This document shows positions 1-7,302 of a stretch of 64,000 nucleotides of DNA, piece by piece. The stretch comes from Streptomyces sp. P9-A2 (GTDB lineage: Bacteria; Actinomycetota; Actinomycetes; Streptomycetales; Streptomycetaceae). Made by a program: the position numbers and the translations under genes. The stretch is taken from NCBI RefSeq assembly GCF_036634175.1, contig NZ_JAZIFX010000001.1:6944001-7008000 (forward strand), written 5' to 3'. Below the pieces are notes generated by a model. That model made no database searches. It was not told where the DNA came from and worked only from the letters and a program-made list of their open reading frames with translations. Within the stretch, counting starts at the first letter, position 1. Every line of letters starts with the position of its first letter.

Positions 1-1
1 G

Positions 2-214
2 CGCAGCGTGCGGGCGGTGATGGCGATCGCGGCGCTGCTCGGCGCGGCCGCCACCTTCCTCGGTCTGCTGCTCTCCTGGCACCTGAGCACCGCCGCCGGC
101 GCGACCGTCTCGGCCCTCGCGGTGGCCCTGTTCTTCCTCTCCCACCTGGCATCGGGCGTCCGCCACCGCCGCCGCGAGCGCCGGAAGGCCGGCCGCGCCG
201 TGGCGACGGCCTGA
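2..214 (+). CDS. aztB: Zinc ABC transporter permease AztB, C-terminal fragment
   Basis: The frame is already open at the window edge, so only the last 70 or so residues are visible. They form two hydrophobic segments separated by a short loop (LLGLLLSWHLSTAAGATVSA region) and end in an Arg/Lys-rich cytoplasmic tail. This suits the final helices of an ABC-3 type (ZnuB/AztB) metal permease. The call leans on the neighbours: aztD and aztC follow immediately on the same strand, the usual AztABCD order. The GTG at 8 is probably internal. AztB would form the membrane channel for zinc delivered by AztC, powered by an AztA ATPase that must lie upstream. Confidence 0.7.
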   Translation, partial: RSVRAVMAIAALLGAAATFLGLLLSWHLSTAAGATVSALAVALFFLSHLASGVRHRRRERRKAGRAVATA

Positions 215-296
215 CGGGATCCGACCGAAGAGGCCCGGCCCGAGAACCCGACCTCGATCCACGACCTGATCCAGAAACCTGATGGAGGCGATCCCC

Positions 297-1568
297 TTGC
301 CCGTCCGAGGAAACGTCACTGCCGGGGCGTGCGCGCTCCTGGCCCTCGCGCTGCTCGCCACGGGCTGCGCGGGCGGCCGGGACGACGCCGGCTCCGCCCC
401 GCCGGCGAGCCCGTCGACCGCCGCCACCCCGCACGGATACGTCGAAGGGGCGCTGGAGGAGGCCGAGGAGCAGTCCAGGCTGCTCCTCAACGACCCGAGG
501 ACCGGAGACACCCGCGTCCTCGACCTGATCACCGGAGAGTCGCAGGAGGTCCCCCGGGCGCCGGACACCTCGGCCCTCACCACGGACGGCCGGTTCGGCT
601 ACCTCCACGGCGCGGACGGCACGCGCGTCCTCGACACCGGTGCCTGGACGGTGGACCACGGCGACCACGCGCACTACTACCGCGCGGCGATACGCGAGGT
701 GGGCCGCCTCCCCGACGGCTCCGGCACCGAGGCTCCTGGCACCTCCGGCACGCGCGTCCGCGGCGACGCCGCGGTGACCGTCGTGACCCACGGCGACGGA
801 CGGGCCGAGATCCACCGCCGGGCCGACCTGGAGGCAGGGGACCTCGGCACTCCCCGCCCCCTGCCCGGGACGCACACGGGTGCCGTCGTGCCGTACGCGG
901 AGCACCTGCTGACCCTCATCGACGACGCGAAGGGCACTCCGAGGACCGCGGTGTACGACCGCGAGGGCGAGCGCGTCCCGGCACCGGACGCCGTGTGCGA
1001 GGAACCGCGGGGCGACGCCGTCACCCGGCGGGGAGTCGTCCTCGGCTGCGCCGACGGTGCCCTGCTGATCCGCGCGGACGACGGCACGTTCACCGCCGAG
1101 AGGATCCCGTACGGCACGCAGGTCCCGGCGGGGGAACGGGCCACGCACTTCCGCCACCGGGCCGGCGGCGACACGCTCACGGCGCCGGCCGGAGACCGGG
1201 CGGTATGGGTCCTGGACGTCACCGAACGCACCTGGACACGGGTGGAGACCGGCCCCACAGTCACCGCAAACACCGCGGGCGAGGGCTCGCCCCTGCTCGT
1301 CCTTCGCACCGACGGGACCCTGCACGGCTACGACATCGACACCGGGGAGCAGGTGTCCCGGACGAAGACGCTGCTGAAGGACATCCCCGGCACCGGACCG
1401 GACGCGACGGCGCCCCGGCCCGTCATCGAGGTCGACCGCAGCCGCGCCTACCTCAACGACCCGGCGGGCAGGCGCGTGTACGAGATCGACCACAACGACG
1501 GCCTGCGCGTCGCGCGCACCTTCGACCTCGGCATCGAGCCGGCCCTGATGGTGGAGACCGGCCGATGA
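297..1568 (+). CDS. aztD: Zinc metallochaperone AztD (first copy), lipoprotein
   Basis: This is a lipoprotein of the AztD family, extracytoplasmic zinc chaperones that load the binding protein AztC. A signal peptide ends in a lipobox (LLATGC). A His-rich segment (DHGDHAHYYRA) about 120 residues in matches the flexible zinc-binding loop of AztD. The remainder is beta-propeller-like, with repeated TG and DG turns. An ATG at 282 is in frame, but the GGAGG at 284-288 lies 8 bases before a TTG at 297, so TTG 297 is the better start. The stop overlaps the aztC start by 4 bases (ATGA), indicating translational coupling. A second AztD follows aztC. AztD family membership is firm; which copy is the true chaperone partner is not known. 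Confidence 0.8.
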   Translation: MPVRGNVTAGACALLALALLATGCAGGRDDAGSAPPASPSTAATPHGYVEGALEEAEEQSRLLLNDPRTGDTRVLDLITGESQEVPRAPDTSALTTDGRFGYLHGADGTRVLDTGAWTVDHGDHAHYYRAAIREVGRLPDGSGTEAPGTSGTRVRGDAAVTVVTHGDGRAEIHRRADLEAGDLGTPRPLPGTHTGAVVPYAEHLLTLIDDAKGTPRTAVYDREGERVPAPDAVCEEPRGDAVTRRGVVLGCADGALLIRADDGTFTAERIPYGTQVPAGERATHFRHRAGGDTLTAPAGDRAVWVLDVTERTWTRVETGPTVTANTAGEGSPLLVLRTDGTLHGYDIDTGEQVSRTKTLLKDIPGTGPDATAPRPVIEVDRSRAYLNDPAGRRVYEIDHNDGLRVARTFDLGIEPALMVETGR

Positions 1569-2536
1569 CGACGACGCCACCGAAGCGCGCCGTGCTGCGG
1601 CCGCGACTGCGCCGCCTGCTCCTCACCCTGGTCGCCTTCACCCTCGCCGGCACCGGCACCGCCTGCGCGCCCGGCGACGACCGGCCGCGGGTCGTGGTGA
1701 CAACGAACATCCTCGGAGACATCACCCGGGAGATCGTCGGTGGCGAGGCCGACGTCACGGTGCTGATGAAACCGAACGCGGACCCGCACTCCTTCGGCCT
1801 GTCGGCCGTGCAGGCCGCCGAGTTGGAGCGGGCCGACCTGGTGATCGCCAACGGGCTGGGTCTGGAGGAGAACGTACTGCGGCACGTGGAGGCCGCCCGG
1901 GAGTCCGGGACCGCCACGCTCGAGGTCGGCAGGGCGGTGGACCCGCTCGTCTTCCGGGCGCCCGCCGACGGAGGCCCCGAGGCGGAGGCCGGACAGCCCG
2001 ACCCGCACTTCTGGACCGACCCCGACCGGGTCCGCACGGCCGCCCGCCTCATCGCCGACCGGGTCGTCGAGCACGTGGACGGTGTGGACGAGAAGGCGGT
2101 CCGCGCCCACGCCGACCGCTACGACGGACGACTCGCCGACCTGACCACCTGGATGGAACGCTCCTTCGACCGCATACCCGAGCAGCGGCGCGCCCTGGTG
2201 ACCAACCACCACGTCTTCGGCTATCTCGCCGAACGCTTCGGCTTCCGGACGGTCGGCGCGGTCGTCCCGAGCGGGACGACGCTGGCCTCACCCAGTTCCT
2301 CGGACCTGCGCTCGCTCACCGGCGCCATGCGCGAGGCCGGGGTACGGACCGTCTTCGCGGACTCCTCCCGGCCCACCCGGCTGGCCGAGGTCCTGCGCAC
2401 GGAACTGGGCGGCCGGGTACGGGTCGTCGCGCTGTACTCCGAGTCCCTGACCGAGCGGGGCGGGGGCGCCGGCACCTATCTGCAGATGATGCGCGCCAAC
2501 ACCACCGCCATGACGGACGGCCTGACCGGCGACTGA
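1565..2536 (+). CDS. aztC: Zinc ABC transporter substrate-binding lipoprotein AztC
   Basis: This 323-residue protein has a lipoprotein signal (lipobox GTAC, Cys34) and the cluster A-I metal-binding fold. Likely zinc ligands are visible: His75 in DPHS, His148 in DPHFW, the NHH pair at 215-216, and Asp266 in FADSS. There is no long His-rich loop after the first ligand, unlike ZnuA. That matches AztC, which relies on a separate AztD chaperone. It overlaps the first aztD by 4 bases and is followed 75 bases later by a second aztD. Its role is high-affinity zinc capture at the outer face of the membrane. Zur control would be expected for the family, but I saw no complete Zur box inside the visible region. 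Confidence 0.88.
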   Translation: MTTTPPKRAVLRPRLRRLLLTLVAFTLAGTGTACAPGDDRPRVVVTTNILGDITREIVGGEADVTVLMKPNADPHSFGLSAVQAAELERADLVIANGLGLEENVLRHVEAARESGTATLEVGRAVDPLVFRAPADGGPEAEAGQPDPHFWTDPDRVRTAARLIADRVVEHVDGVDEKAVRAHADRYDGRLADLTTWMERSFDRIPEQRRALVTNHHVFGYLAERFGFRTVGAVVPSGTTLASPSSSDLRSLTGAMREAGVRTVFADSSRPTRLAEVLRTELGGRVRVVALYSESLTERGGGAGTYLQMMRANTTAMTDGLTGD

Positions 2537-2611
2537 ACCCCGGGCGCCGGCCCTCATTTTCGAACACCCCTCCCGAAGCCGCACCCGCGCGGCAGAAAAG
2601 GAACACGCACA

Positions 2612-3832
2612 GTGAACAAGTCGATACGCGACAGAGCCTTCACCGGCACGGCCCTCGCCCTGGCGGTCTCCGCCGTCCTGACCGCCTGCGGAGGAGGCGA
2701 CACCTCCTCGTCCGACGCGAAGACGCAGAGGGCGGCGAAGGCGGCGAAGGGTTCTCCGGGCGCCGAGGCCGCCGCGGTCGAGGAGCCGCTGGTCGCCACC
2801 TTCGACGGCGGCCTGTACATCCTGGACGGCAAGACCCTGAAGCTCGCCGAAACGATCGAGCTGCCCGGCTTCAACCGCGTCAACCCCGCCGGCGACGACG
2901 CCCACGTCTTCGTCTCCACCGACTCCGGCTTCCGGGTCCTCGACGCCGCGCGGCGGAATTTCACCGACATCACGTACGAGGGAGCCAAGCCGGGACACGT
3001 CGTACGGCACGCCGGCAGGACCGTCCTGTTCACCGACGGCACCGGCGAGGTCAACGTCCTCGACGCCGCCGACCTCGCCGGCGGCGAGAAGCCCGAGGGC
3101 CGCACCCACACCTCCGCCGAACCCCACCACGGCGTCGCCATCGAACTGAGCAACGGCGAACTCCTCACCACCGTGGGCACCGAGGAGAAGCGCACCGGTG
3201 CCCTCGTCCTCGACGGGAACGACAAGGAGATCGCGCGCAACGAGAACTGCCCCGGAGTCCACGGCGAGGCCGCCGCCCGGGGCGAGGCCGTCGCCGTCGG
3301 CTGCGAGGACGGCATCCTGATCTACCAGGACGGCGAGTTCACCAAGATCGACGCCCCCGACGACTACGGCCGCATCGGCAACCAGGCCGGCAGCGACGCC
3401 TCCCCGGTCCTCCTGGGCGACTACAAGACGGACCCGGACGCCGAGTTGGAGCGCCCGACGCGCGTGTCCCTGATCGATACCGAAACGGCGAAGCTGCGCC
3501 TGGTCGACCTCGGCACCAGCTACTCCTTCCGCTCACTGGGCCGCGGACCCCACGGCGAGGCCCTCGTCCTCGGCACGGACGGCGCTCTGCGCGTCATCGA
3601 CCCGGAGACGGGCGAGATCGAGAAGGAGATTCCCGTGGTGGGTAAGTGGCAGGAGCCGCTCGACTGGCAGCAGCCCAGGCCCACCCTCTTCGTCCGCGAC
3701 CACACCGCGTACGTCTCCGAGCCGGGCACGCGTGAACTGCACGCCGTGGACATCGAATCGGGGGAGAAGGTCACGTCCGTGACCCTGCCGAAGAGCACCA
3801 ACGAACTCTCCGGCGTCGTCGCGGGCCACTGA
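2612..3832 (+). CDS. aztD: Zinc metallochaperone AztD (second copy), lipoprotein
   Basis: This 406-residue lipoprotein starts at GTG 2612 and has a signal peptide with lipobox LTAC. It is recognisably homologous to the first AztD: paired motifs such as CEDG/CADG and TDG-L-R/H recur in both, as does the end pattern of a YEID/HAVDI strand. The His-rich motif is reduced to SAEPHHGVAIE here, while the first copy has the longer DHGDHAHYY loop. It is separated from aztC by 75 bases that may hold a promoter. A strong inverted repeat follows the stop. It probably binds zinc and passes it to AztC; a division of labour between the copies is possible. Confidence 0.78.
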   Translation: MNKSIRDRAFTGTALALAVSAVLTACGGGDTSSSDAKTQRAAKAAKGSPGAEAAAVEEPLVATFDGGLYILDGKTLKLAETIELPGFNRVNPAGDDAHVFVSTDSGFRVLDAARRNFTDITYEGAKPGHVVRHAGRTVLFTDGTGEVNVLDAADLAGGEKPEGRTHTSAEPHHGVAIELSNGELLTTVGTEEKRTGALVLDGNDKEIARNENCPGVHGEAAARGEAVAVGCEDGILIYQDGEFTKIDAPDDYGRIGNQAGSDASPVLLGDYKTDPDAELERPTRVSLIDTETAKLRLVDLGTSYSFRSLGRGPHGEALVLGTDGALRVIDPETGEIEKEIPVVGKWQEPLDWQQPRPTLFVRDHTAYVSEPGTRELHAVDIESGEKVTSVTLPKSTNELSGVVAGH

Positions 3833-3840
3833 CGCCCGCG

Positions 3841-3877
3841 GGCGCCCGCCCCGGCCGCGAAGGCCGGGGCGGGCGCC
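3841..3877. terminator. Perfect 16-bp-stem hairpin terminator
   Basis: The arms GGCGCCCGCCCCGGCC (3841-3856) and its exact reverse complement (3862-3877) are separated by a 5-base loop. It lies between the end of the second aztD and the end of the convergent small membrane-protein gene, so it probably stops transcription from both sides. Confidence 0.85.
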
Positions 3878-3919
3878 CGTACACGTCGACGCCGACCCGG
3901 GGCGAGAGGACCGCCGGGT

Positions 3920-4162
3920 TCAGAAGGGCAGGCGGCCGCGCGTGCGGCGACCGGCGGAACCACTGCGCCCCACGGCCTTCGAGCTGCTGCGGAACGGCTT
4001 GCTGAACAGGCGTCCCAGGGGCCCGGGGGCCTTTCCTCCCGCGCGGGAGCCGAAGCCCAGGGCGCGCTGGGTGCCGCGTTCGGGCCCGCGGGACAGGCGG
4101 GGCAGGAGGAACGCCAGGACGGCGAGAACGACACAGAGTGCGACAATTCCGACGATGACCAC
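3920..4162 (-). CDS. Small membrane protein, DUF6411-like
   Basis: This is an about 80-residue protein with one N-terminal membrane helix (VIVGIVALCVVLAVLAFLL) and a basic, Gly/Ser/Arg-rich cytoplasmic tail ending in GRLPF. Small proteins of this shape are common in streptomycetes (DUF6411-like, from memory); function is unknown. The open frame extends to a TTG at 4174. However, the sequence GGAGGTAATC sits just before a GTG at 4162, and is a near-ideal ribosome site for that GTG, so I place the start there. It is convergent with the second aztD across a shared terminator and divergent from the phospholipase-D-like gene. Confidence 0.6.
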   Translation of the reverse strand: MVIVGIVALCVVLAVLAFLLPRLSRGPERGTQRALGFGSRAGGKAPGPLGRLFSKPFRSSSKAVGRSGSAGRRTRGRLPF

Positions 4163-4370
4163 GATTACCTCCAAGGACTGTGACGTAGCTGTCGTTTGCC
4201 CTCACCGGCGGGGGACATACGTGCTCCCGGGGCCCGCTCGGCGAGTGGAAGGCCGACCCGGTGACCGCCTCCCGGAGGCGTGCCGCCCGCCGCCGTCGCC
4301 CTGCTGCACCGACCTCCGCCGGACGAGGACGGGCAGTACGGAGCTTCCTCGTGTGCCGGCCGGAGAACGG

Positions 4371-5600
4371 ATGAGCCCCGAAGACGTGTCACAGCACACC
4401 CTGCCCGCCCCGATTCCAGCCTCGGCCTCCGTCGACAGGCCCGCAGGTGAACGCGCGCTGCGGATGCGCCGCAGGCTGGAGCGGCTGATCGGAATCGCCG
4501 CGACGGAAGGAAACGCCCTGGTCGCCCTGCGCAACGGCGACGAGATCTTCCCCAGGATGCTGGAGAGCGTGCGGTCCGCCGAGCACACGGTGGACATGAT
4601 GACGTTCGTGTACTGGAAGGGCGACATCGCCTGCCAGTTCGCCCGGGCCCTGGCGGAGCGGGCCCGCGCCGGCGTGCGGGTCCGGCTGCTCCTGGACGGG
4701 TTCGGCAGCCGCACGATCGAGAAGGACCTGCTGGAGCACATGCGCGAAGCCGGTGTGCGCGTGGCCTGGTTCCGGCAGCCGGTGGCGCTCTCGCCGCTCA
4801 AGCAGAACCATCGCTGCCACCGCAAGGCGCTGCTCGTGGACGAGCGCGTGGCGTTCACCGGCGGGGTGGGCATCGCCGAGGAATGGTGCGGCGACGCACG
4901 CGACGAGCACGAGTGGCGCGACACGCACGTCGAGGTGCGGGGTCCGGCGGTGGACGGGATCGCCGCGGCGTTCGCACAGAACTGGGCCGAGTGCTGCGGC
5001 GAACTCTTCGACGCCCGTGACCGGTTCACCGAACACCGGCCTCAGGGCGACGCGGTGGTGCAGGTGGTGCGCGGTTCGGCCGGCTTCGGCTGGCAGGACA
5101 TGCAGACCCTGATCCAGGTGATGATCGAGTCGGCCGAGGAGCGGTTCCGGCTCACGACCGCCTACTTCGCGCCGGACGCCTACTTCATCGGGCTTCTGTG
5201 CGACGCGTCGCGGCGCGGTGTGGAGGTGGAGATCCTGTTGCCCGGCCCGTACACCGACAAACGGGTCTGCCAACTGGCCGGACAGCATTTCTACGAGGAC
5301 CTGCTGGCCTGCGGCGTGAAGATCCACCAGTACCAGCCGACGATGATGCACGCGAAGATCATCACCGTGGACGCGACGGCCGCGCTCATCGGGTCGACCA
5401 ACTTCAACCGCCGTTCCCTCGAGCACGACGAGGAGATCATGCTGGCCGTCCTCGACGAGGAGTTCACCGCCACCCTCGACGCCCATTTCGACGAGGACGT
5501 GGCGGTCAGCGAGCCGATCCGGGAAGGACGGTGGAGGAGGCGATCGCTGCTGCAGCGGGCGCGCGAGAAGGCCGTCCTGCCCGTACGACGGTTCCTGTGA
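4371..5600 (+). CDS. Phospholipase D / cardiolipin synthase-like enzyme
   Basis: This 409-residue protein carries both HKD motifs of the phospholipase D superfamily. The first is HRKALLVD from His150, followed by the usual GG after the strand. The second is HAKIITVD from His327, followed by GSTNFN. Two HKDs and this length fit cardiolipin synthase-type phosphatidyltransferases; the SLEHDEE that follows the second HKD is also typical. There is no clear N-terminal membrane pair, so it is probably cytoplasmic or peripheral. The ATG at 4371 is preceded by a GGAG; the frame is open further upstream, but that part reads as noise. It is not the single-domain PLD nuclease (DrmC) of DISARM. It lies divergent from the DUF6411-like gene. 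Confidence 0.85.
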   Translation: MSPEDVSQHTLPAPIPASASVDRPAGERALRMRRRLERLIGIAATEGNALVALRNGDEIFPRMLESVRSAEHTVDMMTFVYWKGDIACQFARALAERARAGVRVRLLLDGFGSRTIEKDLLEHMREAGVRVAWFRQPVALSPLKQNHRCHRKALLVDERVAFTGGVGIAEEWCGDARDEHEWRDTHVEVRGPAVDGIAAAFAQNWAECCGELFDARDRFTEHRPQGDAVVQVVRGSAGFGWQDMQTLIQVMIESAEERFRLTTAYFAPDAYFIGLLCDASRRGVEVEILLPGPYTDKRVCQLAGQHFYEDLLACGVKIHQYQPTMMHAKIITVDATAALIGSTNFNRRSLEHDEEIMLAVLDEEFTATLDAHFDEDVAVSEPIREGRWRRRSLLQRAREKAVLPVRRFL

Positions 5601-5796
5601 CGTCGGCGGGAGGAACCGATGAACAGCGCGAGGACTTCGGGCTTCGGCATGCCGCATAAGCGGCCTGGCGGACCCTGTGGACTCCAGCGCCGGCGGCCGG
5701 CCGGTCGCTTAGACTTCCGCTGCGCGTCCGGTGCGTTCCCGACCGAAGCGGGAGCAGTCGGCCGGCCGAGCGGGAACAAGGGGGAAGAGCGCGGCC

Positions 5797-7095
5797 ATGG
5801 AGCCACTGAAGGACGACGACCCGGTGAGCATCGGCGGCTACCGGTTGCTGTGCCGGCTCGGTTCGGGCGGCATGGGGCAGGTGTATCTCGGTGAGTCGCC
5901 CGCCGGGCTCCAGGTCGCGGTCAAGGTCATCAAGCCGTCGGTGCTCGACGAGGACGGCCGGGCCCGGTTCCTGCTCGAAGTGGACAGTCTCAAGACGGTG
6001 TACGGGCCCTTCGTCGCCCCCTTCGTCTCGGCCGATGCCCAGGCCGAACGGCCTTGGCTCGCCGTCGAGTTCGTGCCGGGGCCGGATCTGCTGACCTTCG
6101 TCGCGGAGCACGGCGTGCTGCCGCTCGTCGAGACGGCCAGCCTGGGGGCCCTGCTGGCCGAGGGGCTCGGCACGGTGCACGAGGCCGGACTGCTGCACCG
6201 GGACCTCAAGCCGCAGAACATCCTGCTCTCCGCGTACGGACCCAAGGTGATCGACTTCGGTCTGGCCGTGCTCGCGGAACGACGCTCCACCCTGACCGCC
6301 ACCGGCGTCGTGGTCGGCTCGGTGCTGTGCATGCCGCCCGAGCAGGCGCGGGGCGAACACCGACTGGACCGGTCCGCCGACGTGTACGCGCTGGGGGCCG
6401 TCCTGCTGTACGCCGCGACCGGTCACTTCCCCTACGGCGGGAACAGCTGGCAGGCCGTGGCCCTGAACATCGAGGATCCGCAGGTGGCGCCGGACCTCTC
6501 CGGGCTCCCGGCGGAGCTGGCGTCGCTGATCAACGGGATGCTGGCGCTCGATCCCGCCGAGCGGCCGACCCTGGACCAGGTCACGGGCCGGCTCGTGGAG
6601 GTTCTCGCAGGTCAGGGTGTGAGCGCGGGGCAGGCCAAGCGCCGGCTCACGGAGCGGACCCCCGTCATCGAGGTGCCCGAGGCGTCGTTCCCGCCCGTGG
6701 CGGAGGAGCGTGCGGAGGGTCGGCCCGGTTACACACCGACCGTCGTCGATGTGGCGGCGCGCGAGGACGACACGGGCGAGGAGGTGTCGGGGTACGAGCG
6801 TGACCTCCCCGGCGGCACCGGTCCGGGCGACGAGGAGGAAGCCCTCGAAGGCGGGGCGGGGGAGCGGGGTTCCGGTGGTCCGCACGGCTTCGGTCCCGGC
6901 GACGCCGACCGCTTCGAACCCGCTCCCGGGGGCGGTCCCGGGTCCGGCGGGGCGGCCGGGCGCGGTCGGCCGTCCGAGCCGCCGCCCGCCGCGGAGCCCC
7001 GTACGGGCGGTGCGCGTCCCGGTGTCCGTCTCTCCGCGCCGTTGCGGATCGCCGAGCGGCTGCGGGCCGCGTACGCGAGCGACGCCCGTTTCTGA
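5797..7095 (+). CDS. Cytoplasmic serine/threonine protein kinase
   Basis: This is a Hanks-type kinase of 432 residues. The N-terminal catalytic domain (about 14-280) shows a Gly-rich loop (GSGGMG), Lys43 in VAVK, the catalytic loop HRDLKPQN (His134), DFG at 153-155 and a CMPPEQ activation segment. The C-terminal 150 residues are acidic and Gly/Pro/Glu-rich with no fold I recognise. No transmembrane helix and no PASTA or other sensor domain is present, so it is a soluble kinase whose input is unclear. ATG 5797 has GGGGAAG upstream. It lies 207 bases before the SNF2 helicase on the same strand. Some defence systems include kinases, but nothing here links it firmly to the island. Confidence 0.9.
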   Translation: MEPLKDDDPVSIGGYRLLCRLGSGGMGQVYLGESPAGLQVAVKVIKPSVLDEDGRARFLLEVDSLKTVYGPFVAPFVSADAQAERPWLAVEFVPGPDLLTFVAEHGVLPLVETASLGALLAEGLGTVHEAGLLHRDLKPQNILLSAYGPKVIDFGLAVLAERRSTLTATGVVVGSVLCMPPEQARGEHRLDRSADVYALGAVLLYAATGHFPYGGNSWQAVALNIEDPQVAPDLSGLPAELASLINGMLALDPAERPTLDQVTGRLVEVLAGQGVSAGQAKRRLTERTPVIEVPEASFPPVAEERAEGRPGYTPTVVDVAAREDDTGEEVSGYERDLPGGTGPGDEEEALEGGAGERGSGGPHGFGPGDADRFEPAPGGGPGSGGAAGRGRPSEPPPAAEPRTGGARPGVRLSAPLRIAERLRAAYASDARF

Positions 7096-7302
7096 CGACC
7101 GGCACCGACCGGGGAGGAGCGGCGAACTCCTCTCCACGGACAGTGACCGCCCCGTGTGAGGCGGGTGCGTCGCGTGAAACACTTGCGGCGCCGGGCCGGC
7201 GACGCGTGCGGTGCGCCGCGGCCGGCCGACGGCAGGACCCGGCGGCGGCAGAACCCGGGCGACGACAGAATCCGGGACGGCAGGACCCAGGAAGGACAAC
7301 CG

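Noticed and set aside
2537..2611. Possible Zur box (CATTTTCG) before the second aztD
   Set aside because: Only half of the expected inverted repeat is present; the other half does not match.
4371..5600. Possible DrmC (DISARM phospholipase D nuclease)
   Set aside because: It has two HKD motifs and the GSTNFNRRS end typical of cardiolipin synthases, and a kinase gene separates it from the helicase.
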